Positions 1 through 7,845 of a DNA stretch of 64,000 bases are shown one piece after another. Under the pieces are notes generated by a model. That model saw only the letters and a program-made list of their open reading frames with translations, was not told where the DNA came from and did no database searches. This DNA comes from Agarivorans albus. Lineage in GTDB: Bacteria; Pseudomonadota; Gammaproteobacteria; Enterobacterales; Celerinatantimonadaceae. The stretch is from NCBI RefSeq assembly GCF_019670105.1, contig NZ_AP023032.1, positions 4,472,001-4,536,000 on the forward strand, written 5' to 3'. Position 1 is the first letter of the stretch, and each line of letters opens with the position of its first letter. The translations under genes were made by a program, and so were the position numbers.

Positions 1-493
1 GCTCGATTTACTGTGGCAAGGCATTGGTCACTACGTGGCAGAAAACCCGCAGTATCACACTTTATTTGGTTGTGTGAGCATTTCCCAAGAGCATTCCGAG
101 CTGGCTCAAGCCTTTATCTCAGATTCGATGATTTCGGCTTTTCGTGCTGAGCAGCGCTATCTAAACGATGTTAAGCCTATTGTGCCTTTAAAGGTGAAAG
201 GCAAAGTATGGTCGAGCAAGGTACTCGCGTCGCTTAGCAACATTGCCATTCTTAATAAACTGGTGGGTCAATGTGAACCGGGTAAATCGATCCCCATTTT
301 GCTGCGTCACTACTTAGCGTTAAATGGCCGCTTTGTCTGTTTTTCAGTGAACAACAGCTTCAATCAGTCGCTAGATGGACTAATTATTGTTGATTTAAGA
401 AAAACCCCTGAGAAATATTTACGTCGTTACCTCGGTCAAACTGGTAGTGAACGCTTTTTAAATAAATGGAGAAACAATGAAGCAGCTGCGTGA
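1..493 (+). CDS. Hemolysin-like N-acyltransferase / lysophospholipid acyltransferase, C-terminal part (5' end outside window)
   Basis: The reading frame is open from base 2, so the gene begins before the window; the GTG at 35 is an internal codon. The visible part, about 163 residues, reads LDLLWQGIGHYV..NPQYHTLFGCVSIS and later DGLIIVDLRKTPEKYLRRYLG. This pattern is known from the GNAT-like domain (Acetyltransf_5, ornithine-lipid OlsB/hemolysin type) that often follows a PlsC domain in 550-600 residue proteins. The role would be acyl transfer to a lipid or amino-lipid at the inner membrane. Its stop overlaps the next start by 17 bases, which suggests translational coupling. The PlsC half cannot be seen here. 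Family is fairly sure; substrate is unknown. Confidence 0.75.
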   Translation, partial: LDLLWQGIGHYVAENPQYHTLFGCVSISQEHSELAQAFISDSMISAFRAEQRYLNDVKPIVPLKVKGKVWSSKVLASLSNIAILNKLVGQCEPGKSIPILLRHYLALNGRFVCFSVNNSFNQSLDGLIIVDLRKTPEKYLRRYLGQTGSERFLNKWRNNEAAA

Positions 494-989
494 CGCTACC
501 GTAGAAGCACTTCAGCAAGTGCAACAATTAGTAGAAGCGAGTGATGGAGCACTCTACAACCAGCCCTCTGTTCACAGTGAATCTGGCATTGGTCGCCATG
601 TACGACACATTCTAGATCACTTCTTAGCTCTACAGCATGGTTTGGATAAAGGCAGTATTGATTACAATTCACGCCACCGAGATAGCGATATAGAAAACGA
701 TCCAAGCCTAGCCTTACAACTGATTAATCAGCTGTGTAACTGGTTCCTTCACCCACAATCCAGCATTGATGAACGCCCGATTAAGGTGGAGTCAGAGATT
801 TCTTTAAAGCAGCAACAGAGCATGCAGTTTGATAGCAGTTTAAGCCGCGAATTATGCTACTTAATTAACCATACCGTGCACCATGTTGCTTATGCCAAAT
901 TAGTGGCAAAAGAGCTGGGCTTATCGGTAGATAATAACATGGGCATCGCACCTAGCACTGCGAGTTACCTGCGCCAACAAGGCAACTAA
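477..989 (+). CDS. DinB-like four-helix metal-binding protein
   Basis: This 170-residue all-alpha protein has His motifs typical of DinB/YfiT-like proteins: GRHVRHILDHF at about residues 39-49, a middle SRHRD, and INHTVHHVAYAKL near residue 135. These are the expected three-His metal site. Members bind a divalent metal, and some are thiol-dependent S-transferases; the reaction here is unknown. The ATG lies 5 bases after a GGAG motif and overlaps the end of the acyltransferase gene. The NRDE gene starts on the base after its stop, so it belongs to one transcription unit. No membrane segment or signal peptide is visible. The family assignment is from motifs only. Confidence 0.7.
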   Translation: MKQLRDATVEALQQVQQLVEASDGALYNQPSVHSESGIGRHVRHILDHFLALQHGLDKGSIDYNSRHRDSDIENDPSLALQLINQLCNWFLHPQSSIDERPIKVESEISLKQQQSMQFDSSLSRELCYLINHTVHHVAYAKLVAKELGLSVDNNMGIAPSTASYLRQQGN

Positions 990-1778
990 ATGTGTACTGT
1001 TAGTGTATTGCGTCTTGACCAGCAAACCGTAATTACCATGAACCGCGATGAAGCCCGTCATCGCCATGAAGCAGGCATAAAGCAACAGCATAAGGGTGAT
1101 ACGGTATTGGTTTACCCCGTTGATGGGCAAGCTGGCGGTACGTGGTTTGGCTTTAACAATCATGGAGTTGTATTAGCGCTATTAAATCGTTACCAAGATC
1201 CACAGCATGCAGGTGCGCCCACTCGTGGACAAATTATTCCCCAAGCCTTGGCGTTAGGCAGCAGCCAACACCTTGAGCAACATTTAGCCAAGCAAGATTA
1301 CCAGCACTTCAACCCTTTTGATCTATTAATGATATCAGCTAATGATTGCCAGCACTTTTCTTGGAATGGTAAACAGCTTAGCCATCATCATCTTAGCGAC
1401 AAGGCCATTCAGCTCAGTTCATCAGCCTTAAATACCCAACAAGTGTTGGCTAGCCGAAAACACCGCTTCCAACAATGGCTAGAACATAAACCTAGCTCTG
1501 CCGAACGAGTACTTAGCGATATTCACCTGCAGCAATGCCAAGAAAACCGCAGCCACTCAGTGCTTATGGACAGAGATGAAGCACACAGCAAAAGCATTTG
1601 CCAAGTACGCCTAAGTGCCCTAGATAGCGAGTTTGATTACTACCCAGAAGCTAGCCTACAAGCGTGGCGACAGCAACTTAGCCAAGCTAATCAGCCCTTA
1701 GACGCCGGCTTACTAGAGAAACAACAACGCCAACTTTCCATCATCCGTTCTGATTTAATCGACGAGGTAACCCTATGA
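990..1778 (+). CDS. NRDE family protein (TANGO2-like)
   Basis: The 262-residue product begins MCTVSVL and carries TMNRDEARHRHEAG at about residues 16-29, the motif that names the NRDE family, followed by GGTWFGFN near residue 50 and NRYQD. The conserved Cys2 and N-terminal layout resemble Ntn-hydrolase-like folds. Bacterial members are uncharacterised; the animal homologue TANGO2 is linked to lipid/CoA or heme metabolism, so no reaction is claimed. The start codon directly follows the stop of the DinB-like gene, and its own TGA overlaps the next ATG (ATGA), which fits an operon. The length is normal for the family. Confidence 0.8.
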   Translation: MCTVSVLRLDQQTVITMNRDEARHRHEAGIKQQHKGDTVLVYPVDGQAGGTWFGFNNHGVVLALLNRYQDPQHAGAPTRGQIIPQALALGSSQHLEQHLAKQDYQHFNPFDLLMISANDCQHFSWNGKQLSHHHLSDKAIQLSSSALNTQQVLASRKHRFQQWLEHKPSSAERVLSDIHLQQCQENRSHSVLMDRDEAHSKSICQVRLSALDSEFDYYPEASLQAWRQQLSQANQPLDAGLLEKQQRQLSIIRSDLIDEVTL

Positions 1779-2209
1779 AAAAGCTAATACTAGCCTTACT
1801 GTTTGTCTCCGGATACAGCTTTGCTGCAGATCCTATCTACACGTCTTGGTTTAATAACCTAGCCATCAAAGGTTACGATAGCGTGGCTTATTTTACTGAG
1901 AACAAACCAGTAGAAGGCAAAGAGAGTTTTGAATACGAATGGCAAGGTGCTACGTGGCGCTTTAGCAGTGCAGAAAACCTGGCTATGTTTAAAGCCGAGC
2001 CAGAAAAGTTTGCGCCACAATATGGTGGGTACTGCGCCTATGCGGTAGCCAAAGGCAAAACAGCCAGCATTGAACCAGAGCAGTTCACCGTGCTCGATGG
2101 CAAGCTTTACTTAAACTATAACGCCAGTGTGCAGCAAAAATGGACGGCTAATCGCGATGATTTCATTGTTAGTGCCGACAAAAACTGGCCAGCAGTGCTT
2201 AATGATTAA
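1775..2209 (+). CDS. Exported YHS-domain protein
   Basis: The 144-residue product has a signal peptide (about 17 residues, ending SFA-AD). A YHS-like core follows: AIKGYDSVAYF at about 32-42, WRFSSAENLAMFKAEPEKFAPQYGGYCAYAVAKG at about 65-98. YHS domains are short Cys-containing modules thought to bind metal and found with copper ATPases and monooxygenases; stand-alone exported versions occur in many marine gammaproteobacteria. Function is unknown, with a periplasmic metal or redox role as inference. It overlaps the NRDE gene by 4 bases and the following membrane gene by 8 bases. Confidence 0.8.
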   Translation: MKKLILALLFVSGYSFAADPIYTSWFNNLAIKGYDSVAYFTENKPVEGKESFEYEWQGATWRFSSAENLAMFKAEPEKFAPQYGGYCAYAVAKGKTASIEPEQFTVLDGKLYLNYNASVQQKWTANRDDFIVSADKNWPAVLND

Positions 2210-2594
2210 TAACTACCGCAAGCTAGTTAACCGGCTTAGCCCTTGGCAAATCGCCTTACTGGCAGCCTTGGTGTATGGCGCTTGGGCTGCCTTTGTGAAT
2301 AGCGAACACGGTAACCAAGTTGCCTTAAAAGCGGGCTTGGTTCAGGGCAGTTATGCTTTTGTATCAACCTGGTTAATTAGCTTTATCGCTAAATCAATGC
2401 TGGCTTATTGGGGTTATAGCCAAGGAGTGCGTTGGTCGGCGATGTCGGTATCTTGGTTAGTTATGCTGGCGATTCCAGTCTTGTTACATACTTGGCAGCA
2501 AACACCCGATTTATTAGAAGCCATTCTGCCTGGCCTCGCTATTGGTAGCCTCTACCTTTGGAGCTATTGCCAACAACTACAAGAACCCGCTTAA
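2202..2594 (+). CDS. Small four-helix inner-membrane protein
   Basis: The chosen ATG at 2202 gives a 130-residue protein starting MINNYRKLVNRLSPWQ; an upstream in-frame start at 2127 would add a tail lying wholly inside the YHS gene and is less likely. Hydrophobic stretches at roughly residues 14-32, 48-68, 80-98 and 105-122 suggest four membrane helices. The N-terminal lysines and arginines favour a cytoplasmic N-terminus. I do not recognise the family. It overlaps the YHS gene by 8 bases, so it is probably the last gene of the plus-strand cluster, and it converges on the minus-strand gene that ends at 2624. Confidence 0.65.
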   Translation: MINNYRKLVNRLSPWQIALLAALVYGAWAAFVNSEHGNQVALKAGLVQGSYAFVSTWLISFIAKSMLAYWGYSQGVRWSAMSVSWLVMLAIPVLLHTWQQTPDLLEAILPGLAIGSLYLWSYCQQLQEPA

Positions 2595-2623
2595 TCAAAT
2601 AACTTGATCTTGTAGTTTCAGGG

Positions 2624-3133
2624 CTAATGGCTCTCTTTGCCTAAGTGCTCAGCATGCTGCTCATTGGTTGGAGGCACAGCGTTTAAATAAGCATAATCAA
2701 TCTTATCTTGCTCTTCTTTGGCGCGGCGTCGTTGTATTTGATATTGCTGCAAGCGCTTCACTTTAGTGTTTTGTGGATTGGTCCAAGCAACATACACCAG
2801 TAAACCTAGGCTCATCATACTGGCCGCGCTAAACAAAGCCGCTATCGAAGACTCCACCAAACTGGTTGCAAAGATCATATTTAGGATATGCACGACCGCA
2901 ATCCCGGTAAGTAACAAGCGGCCATGTAAACTGTCGTGCAGTAAGGAGTAACTAGCCAGCAAGCTAAGAAACAGCAGCACTAAGGCAAACTCAAACCGTA
3001 AAGGAAAGATCCACACTCGCTGGATGATGTGATTATCAGAAAAGCCGCCACTGAAGGCGGTCGCCAAAAATGCCAATAAAGCACAAGCAACATAGGCACT
3101 TATCGCCAGTTTAAGCATTCTTGTATGGCTCAT
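2624..3133 (-). CDS. Unknown four-helix membrane protein
   Basis: The ATG at 3133 sits 7 bases after GAGGA and is preferred to the TTG two codons upstream. The protein is 169 residues. Hydrophobic segments lie at about residues 8-28, 45-63, 72-92 and 98-116, followed by a charged tail of about 50 residues (KRLQQYQIQRRRAKEEQDK) that is probably cytoplasmic and helical. I do not recognise a family. It stands alone between convergent genes on one side and a possible micro-ORF on the same strand upstream. There is nothing to indicate function. Confidence 0.6.
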   Translation of the reverse strand: MSHTRMLKLAISAYVACALLAFLATAFSGGFSDNHIIQRVWIFPLRFEFALVLLFLSLLASYSLLHDSLHGRLLLTGIAVVHILNMIFATSLVESSIAALFSAASMMSLGLLVYVAWTNPQNTKVKRLQQYQIQRRRAKEEQDKIDYAYLNAVPPTNEQHAEHLGKESH

Positions 3134-3237
3134 GTTCAAGTCCTCAATCCTTGTTAGCCATGTTTATATTATAAAACATAATTACCGACTTACTGACAAA
3201 TGAACAATTAAGAATGAAGCTGGCGCAAATTATCTGG

Positions 3238-3384
3238 CTATTCTGTGACCTCAGCTGCGAATACCAGTAGCAACTCTGCAGCCAGCGCGGTAGAGCATAG
3301 CGCCATGCCAGCTAATACAACAATACCTAAGTACTTAGTGAGAACAATGCTTAAAGCCAGAACGTTGAGTATGCCTTGGTTCAT
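3238..3384 (-). CDS. Possible 48-residue hydrophobic membrane peptide
   Basis: A 48-codon minus-strand frame starts at an ATG (3384) placed 7 bases after AGGGAG, a strong ribosome binding site. It encodes MNQGILNVLALSIVL.. and ends ..LLLVFAAEVTE, mostly hydrophobic from residue 5 to 43 with one or two potential membrane spans. The opposite strand also has a 66-codon frame here, but it lacks a comparable ribosome site and has a low-complexity Ser/Ala/Asn start. No family is recognised. It may be a small membrane protein; real expression is not shown by sequence alone. Confidence 0.4.
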   Translation of the reverse strand: MNQGILNVLALSIVLTKYLGIVVLAGMALCSTALAAELLLVFAAEVTE

Positions 3385-3563
3385 GGTATTTCTCCCTGCA
3401 AGCGGTCAGTACAATCACCATTGTGGAGAAAACAACCACCAATAAATGCGACCCACTTCACCGCTTTGTTGGGAGAAATTAAGATCCTCTGTAACTTTGA
3501 TTAGGAACAAACCAGGGCTCGGTAACTGCCAGAAAAGCTTATATTTTTGAACTAACGCAGTAC

Positions 3564-5387
3564 TTAAACATCCAGATCTAATACTGCTTGATTACGCCCC
3601 TGATGTTTTGCCTTATACAAACAGCTATCGGCAAGTTCTAACAGCTTGGTAGGGTCAATAACATCATCAGGTTCAATCAAAATACCACCGACACTAATTG
3701 TTAATACCGCGCTTACTTGCGAATCCGCATGTTCAATTTGTAGTTTGGCAACTTCTTTAACCACCTGCTCAGCCATTTTGGGCAGATCTTGTTGATTAGC
3801 ATCAGAGACTAAAATGGCAAACTCTTCACCGCCGACCCGTGCAACACAATCTTCACTTCGCTTTACCACCTCTGTTAGGGCTTTAGCCACCAGCTTTAAA
3901 GCTTCATCACCTTGCACATGCCCGTAGTGGTCGTTGTAAGCTTTGAAATAATCGATGTCGGCCATTAGCACTGCCAACTGGGTTTTGTGCCTTCTGGCAC
4001 TGGTTACAGCACGATTTAATTCTCGCTTAAACGGCCTACGGTTAACCAAACCTGTTAGCTCGTCGGTTTCGGCTAATACCTGCAAGCGCTCATTTACCTG
4101 AAGTAACTCATTTTGCAAACGGTTCATCGCCTGATCGTTTTTTTCGTTAATTAACAGACCACTAATGGCAGCGGCAAATTGACTTAACAATACTACTTGG
4201 TAGTCGTCCCAAATCGCGCAATAACTCAAGCTCACACAATTAAGTAAACCAAAGGCCTTATTACCATCACTTAAGGGAATACCTACAAAGGACTTTATCC
4301 CGTATTGTTTGAGTAGCTGATATTCGGCGGGAGCATGCCGTTTAAGCTTCTCCACATCACTCACTACTATTGGCGCTACACTCACCAAACGCCGCTTTAG
4401 CTCACTAAGTTGGCTTAAGTCCACCGGCTCTATAGGCGCTAAATGCCCTGGCACACTCCATACATCGCGATAAATCGCTTGCTGGCGCTCAAACTCCAAT
4501 ACCACCACCCGCTCTATCGGGAACAAACTGCCTATTGCGGAGGTGGCTCGCTGTAACAATGCCTTTGAATTGCTGGATGTTTGATTTAAAAAAGACAGGG
4601 AGATCTCGGACAGCAATTGATTAGCTTCGGTTTGCCAATTAAGCACCGAGGTGCGTTGTTCAACGGTTTCTTCTAACACCTGCCGGTGCTGGTGCAACTG
4701 TTGCTCGGCTTCTAAACGAGCATCTAAGCCACGTTGCAAACGTTGTTGTAGCTGTTGCATAGAGCTGGCCACTAAGCCAATTTCATCATTACGTTTTAGT
4801 AGCTTACTGGGCAACTGAACAATCTGTTGTTCTTCGGTAAATATCTGGTCTGCAGCCTCGGCTAAACGCCGTAAGTCGCCAGTCACAATCCGCCCTACAA
4901 GCAGTAAAATAATCAAACTCATTAAAAAGGTTTTTAAGCCATTAGTTAGCAGTATAACCAAGGCTTGGGCTTTTATATCTTGCTTGATCAAGGATAAGTC
5001 TAGGCCAACCGTAAGTTTGCCCAGCGCAGTACCTTGGTGGTCGAGTGAATAAACATAAAACTTCTGGCTTAAATCAGCTTCACCAACGCCCGAAGCCATA
5101 CCTTCGTCGGTAGAAAAATTTACCGACGACACATATTGCTGCTGCACAAAACCTTGCAGCAAATCATCCAGCAGCTGGTAATCAATTTCCCATACTGCTC
5201 GCTCAATCGCGCTCAAGTTTGCTTGGTTATATTCATCAACCCACTGCTCAGCATTTTTAACTGCGCCTGAAAAATTGAAAGCCAGTTGCACGGCCACAGA
5301 TAACAAAGCAAACAAGGTGCTAGCGCTTACAATTAATATGACCAAGCGTTTGGCAATAGGAGTGCGAAGTTTAAAAGCCCCTTTCAT
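3564..5387 (-). CDS. Membrane diguanylate cyclase (HAMP-GAF-GGDEF)
   Basis: The 607-residue protein makes c-di-GMP from two GTP. Order: membrane helix at about 12-34, periplasmic region to about 140, second helix at about 145-165, HAMP (about 165-220), coiled coil, GAF-like region (about 255-415), GGDEF domain (about 440-600). The active site is intact as RVGGEEF (GGEEF at 519-523) and the product-inhibition I-site RxxD is present as RSED at 510-513, five residues upstream. The gene follows the periplasmic binding-protein gene after 6 bases on the same strand, so the pair is likely cotranscribed and the binding protein may control the cyclase through the short periplasmic region. Confidence 0.9.
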   Translation of the reverse strand: MKGAFKLRTPIAKRLVILIVSASTLFALLSVAVQLAFNFSGAVKNAEQWVDEYNQANLSAIERAVWEIDYQLLDDLLQGFVQQQYVSSVNFSTDEGMASGVGEADLSQKFYVYSLDHQGTALGKLTVGLDLSLIKQDIKAQALVILLTNGLKTFLMSLIILLLVGRIVTGDLRRLAEAADQIFTEEQQIVQLPSKLLKRNDEIGLVASSMQQLQQRLQRGLDARLEAEQQLHQHRQVLEETVEQRTSVLNWQTEANQLLSEISLSFLNQTSSNSKALLQRATSAIGSLFPIERVVVLEFERQQAIYRDVWSVPGHLAPIEPVDLSQLSELKRRLVSVAPIVVSDVEKLKRHAPAEYQLLKQYGIKSFVGIPLSDGNKAFGLLNCVSLSYCAIWDDYQVVLLSQFAAAISGLLINEKNDQAMNRLQNELLQVNERLQVLAETDELTGLVNRRPFKRELNRAVTSARRHKTQLAVLMADIDYFKAYNDHYGHVQGDEALKLVAKALTEVVKRSEDCVARVGGEEFAILVSDANQQDLPKMAEQVVKEVAKLQIEHADSQVSAVLTISVGGILIEPDDVIDPTKLLELADSCLYKAKHQGRNQAVLDLDV

Positions 5388-5393
5388 AACAAC

Positions 5394-6449
5394 CTACTGA
5401 GCAAACTGAAAACTAAGCGGATTGCCGGCTTCTAGCAGCATGTTCTCAAACATTACTGCATCCCATTTCTTCTGTTTTACTTTTTCAAAGGCCTCTGTCC
5501 CTGGCTGCAACATTACAAACAAAGGGGCATTCACTTTACTTGGCAGTGCTTGCCCTTGAATATGTCGATGAATCAAACTTAGTCCCCAACCCGCCGCGGT
5601 AAAGTGACCACCCGCCAAGGCGCTAATTTCACCTTGCTCGCGCAACAACAAGGCTTGTTGTGAGGTATTTACGGTGCCAACAATCACATCCCTACCTGGT
5701 TGCTTTCCTAATTCTTTAATCGCTTTAATACTGCCAAAAGCCATGTGATCGTTAGCTGTCCACAGGTATTTCAAATCGGGGTAGCGTTTCAGCAAAACTT
5801 TAGTTTGTTGGTAGCTACGCTGTTCATCCCAATGGCCATAAATAACCTGTTTTAAGTCAATACCTGCTTGGTGTTGAAAGAAATCGACAGCGCCAGCTGT
5901 GCGCTCTACTGAAGCAGGAGTAGTTTTATCTCCCGAGATAATTACCGCTTCACCAGTCACTTGTTCGGCATTTAAGTACATGGATTGGGCCGTTTGGTAA
6001 CCCGCCCACAAGTTGTTAGGCACGATGCAAGACAGCAAGTAATTTTGCCAATGGGGGTTATTATTGCGAAGCTGTTGCTGTTCAACACTCACATCATTAA
6101 GCAACACCAATACATAAACCGATTGCCCTTCTAGCAGGCTAAGCATTCGAGGCAAGGCTTGCTTCTCGTTCACCAGCATGAGGTAATCGGGCAGCTGCTG
6201 ATTGTTGATCATCCATTCGATGTGCTTAATCATTGAGTAATGATTACGCTCTCCGTGAAAAGTACGGTAATCAAGCGCTAAACGCTTAGCGGCAGCATTA
6301 GCAAACATATCTACATCTTGCCAAAAGCTTTCTTCAGCTTTACCGGGGTTTATAAAAACCACCGACGCTTTTCCCCAAGCTAAAGGGCAAATAAACAACA
6401 AAAGTAGTAGGATCTTCACGTGATAACTACCAACGCGACTTAATTTCAC
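5394..6449 (-). CDS. Periplasmic sugar-type binding protein paired with a diguanylate cyclase
   Basis: The 351-residue product has a basic N-terminus and hydrophobic core (LLLLLFICPLAWG) typical of a signal peptide, then a Peripla_BP_4-like fold: SVVFINPGKAEESFWQDV at the start of lobe 1, a middle EAVIISGDKTTPASVERTAGAVDFF, and lobe 2 YLWTANDHMAFGSIKAIKELGKQPGRDVIVGTVN. These resemble ribose/galactose-type binding proteins. No ABC permease or ATPase gene lies nearby; the downstream partner, 6 bases away, is a membrane diguanylate cyclase. A sensing role is therefore more likely than transport. Both possible starts are GTG (6449 or 6419), neither with a strong ribosome site. The ligand is unknown. 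Confidence 0.8.
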   Translation of the reverse strand: MKLSRVGSYHVKILLLLLFICPLAWGKASVVFINPGKAEESFWQDVDMFANAAAKRLALDYRTFHGERNHYSMIKHIEWMINNQQLPDYLMLVNEKQALPRMLSLLEGQSVYVLVLLNDVSVEQQQLRNNNPHWQNYLLSCIVPNNLWAGYQTAQSMYLNAEQVTGEAVIISGDKTTPASVERTAGAVDFFQHQAGIDLKQVIYGHWDEQRSYQQTKVLLKRYPDLKYLWTANDHMAFGSIKAIKELGKQPGRDVIVGTVNTSQQALLLREQGEISALAGGHFTAAGWGLSLIHRHIQGQALPSKVNAPLFVMLQPGTEAFEKVKQKKWDAVMFENMLLEAGNPLSFQFAQ

Positions 6450-6526
6450 TTACTTAAAACTATAAACCACCCGCCAGATTTAGCGCGTCTAGTTAGCTAA
6501 AAAAACCGCTTAAGTGAAAATAAAAC

Positions 6527-6555
6527 TAAAAAAGCGCCAACTAGGCGCTTTTTTC
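6527..6555 (-). terminator. Rho-independent terminator of the Bcr/CflA gene
   Basis: Stem AAAAAAGCGCC / GGCGCTTTTTT with a 5-base loop lies 27 bases past the stop of the minus-strand exporter gene. A-rich and T-rich flanks make it potentially bidirectional, but no plus-strand gene ends here. Confidence 0.85.
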
Positions 6556-6581
6556 ATAAATACTACAGCTAATTCAACTAG

Positions 6582-7751
6582 CTAATTACTGGTTTCAAAC
6601 CGTAAGCCACTTTTGCAAATGGCTAGCGTCATGGCCGCAAATGGCAGCGCCATTAACAAGGCAAGTTGCTCCGTATTGGCTAAACCACTTACACCTAAGA
6701 TGCCCACTAAACTTGCAGAACCGGTCATTTGTACAAAGCCCAATAAAGCAGAAGCCGTGCCCGCTTTGTCACCAAAAGGCGCTAAAGCGCTGCCAGTTCC
6801 CACTGCAATTAACAGACAAAAACCAATGCTAGAGACAAATACCGGAGCCATAAACGCCAGCGGATGCAATACCTGCTGGCCTAGAACTAAGGCAATGGCC
6901 GCGCCTGCCATTAAACTTGCGCCAAGCCAAAGGCCTGCTGTTTGTCCGATCTGCTTAATTACTTGAGGAGCCAAAAATGCAGCCACAATGTTAATGGCAG
7001 CGTTGCAGCCAAACCACAAGGCATAGTCGGCACTAGATAGCTGCATATCCACCATTAAACGGCCAGCAGACTGCGAAACATAGCCAATAATCATCGCCAT
7101 CCCCAACATTACCAACAAGGAATAAAAACGAAAGCTAGCTACCGTAATAACCGAATAGTAACGACTAAAAGAATACAAGCGCCCAGTAAACACGTTAGCT
7201 TGAGGTTTAGTTTCTTTTAAACCAAATAGCAGCGCCAAAAATACCACCAGCGCAAATGCCACCATAAACCAAAAGTTTGCTGCCCATGACCACCAATGGG
7301 TGAGCACGCCACCTAACACGGGTGCCAATGCAGGGACAATGCAAATCACACCGTTTAAATAGCTAAATATATTTTTTGAGCGCTCGGCACCAAATACATC
7401 ACGCACCCCGGCAAACGCCGCCACCGACAAACAGCTAGCCGCAATGCCTTGAGCTAAGCGCGCGAGCATTAACAGTTCATAACTACTGGCTATCGCCGCC
7501 AAGGCAGAGCTTGCCAAATATAACAGCGCACCTACCAAAGCCAATGGTCTACGGCCATAGCGGTCGGCCAATGGGCCCACTAACAACTGGCCAATACCAA
7601 AAGAAAACAAAAACACCGGGATAGTTTGAGCAATCCACGCCACAGGCACATCAAAGGCCTGCGCCATTTGTGGAATAGCGGGTAAAAAGATATCAATCGC
7701 TAAGGGTGAGAACAGCACCATTAACATGAATAGGGGTAAAGGCTTCGACAT
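6582..7751 (-). CDS. Bcr/CflA family drug:proton antiporter (MFS)
   Basis: The 389-residue protein has about 12 membrane helices and the classical MFS motif A (GPLADRYGRRPLAL, about residues 56-69) after helix 2. The N-terminal FSPLAIDIFLPAIPQM is characteristic of Bcr/CflA exporters, which expel drugs such as bicyclomycin and chloramphenicol by proton exchange. The ATG at 7751 has GGAG 6 bases upstream and matches the family start; an ATG at 7778 with AGGA is also possible and would add nine residues. It is divergent from a LysR gene and is probably its target. Actual substrate is unknown. Confidence 0.85.
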   Translation of the reverse strand: MSKPLPLFMLMVLFSPLAIDIFLPAIPQMAQAFDVPVAWIAQTIPVFLFSFGIGQLLVGPLADRYGRRPLALVGALLYLASSALAAIASSYELLMLARLAQGIAASCLSVAAFAGVRDVFGAERSKNIFSYLNGVICIVPALAPVLGGVLTHWWSWAANFWFMVAFALVVFLALLFGLKETKPQANVFTGRLYSFSRYYSVITVASFRFYSLLVMLGMAMIIGYVSQSAGRLMVDMQLSSADYALWFGCNAAINIVAAFLAPQVIKQIGQTAGLWLGASLMAGAAIALVLGQQVLHPLAFMAPVFVSSIGFCLLIAVGTGSALAPFGDKAGTASALLGFVQMTGSASLVGILGVSGLANTEQLALLMALPFAAMTLAICKSGLRFETSN

Positions 7752-7796
7752 AGCATGCTCCAAAAACAAGGTGGGCATTGTAAGTCCTGCACTTTA

Positions 7797-7822
7797 TGAA
7801 TCATAATGATAGTTTAGATTCA
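7797..7822. promoter_or_regulatory. Candidate LysR-type operator between exporter and regulator
   Basis: TGAATC and GATTCA form a perfect 6-base inverted repeat separated by 14 bases, in the intergenic gap between divergent exporter and regulator genes. The site contains further AT-rich dyads. This is where a LysR protein normally binds to repress itself and activate its neighbour. Assignment is by position and symmetry only. Confidence 0.45.
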
Positions 7823-7845
7823 CTCATAGTCCTCACAGGAATATC

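Noticed and set aside
2127-2201. Upstream start of the small membrane protein
   Set aside because: The extension lies within the YHS gene and lacks a ribosome site; the ATG at 2202 overlaps the stop in the usual coupled way.
3245-3445. Plus-strand 66-codon frame opposite the micro-protein
   Set aside because: There is no ribosome site and composition is low-complexity Ser/Ala/Asn; the minus-strand frame has the better signal.
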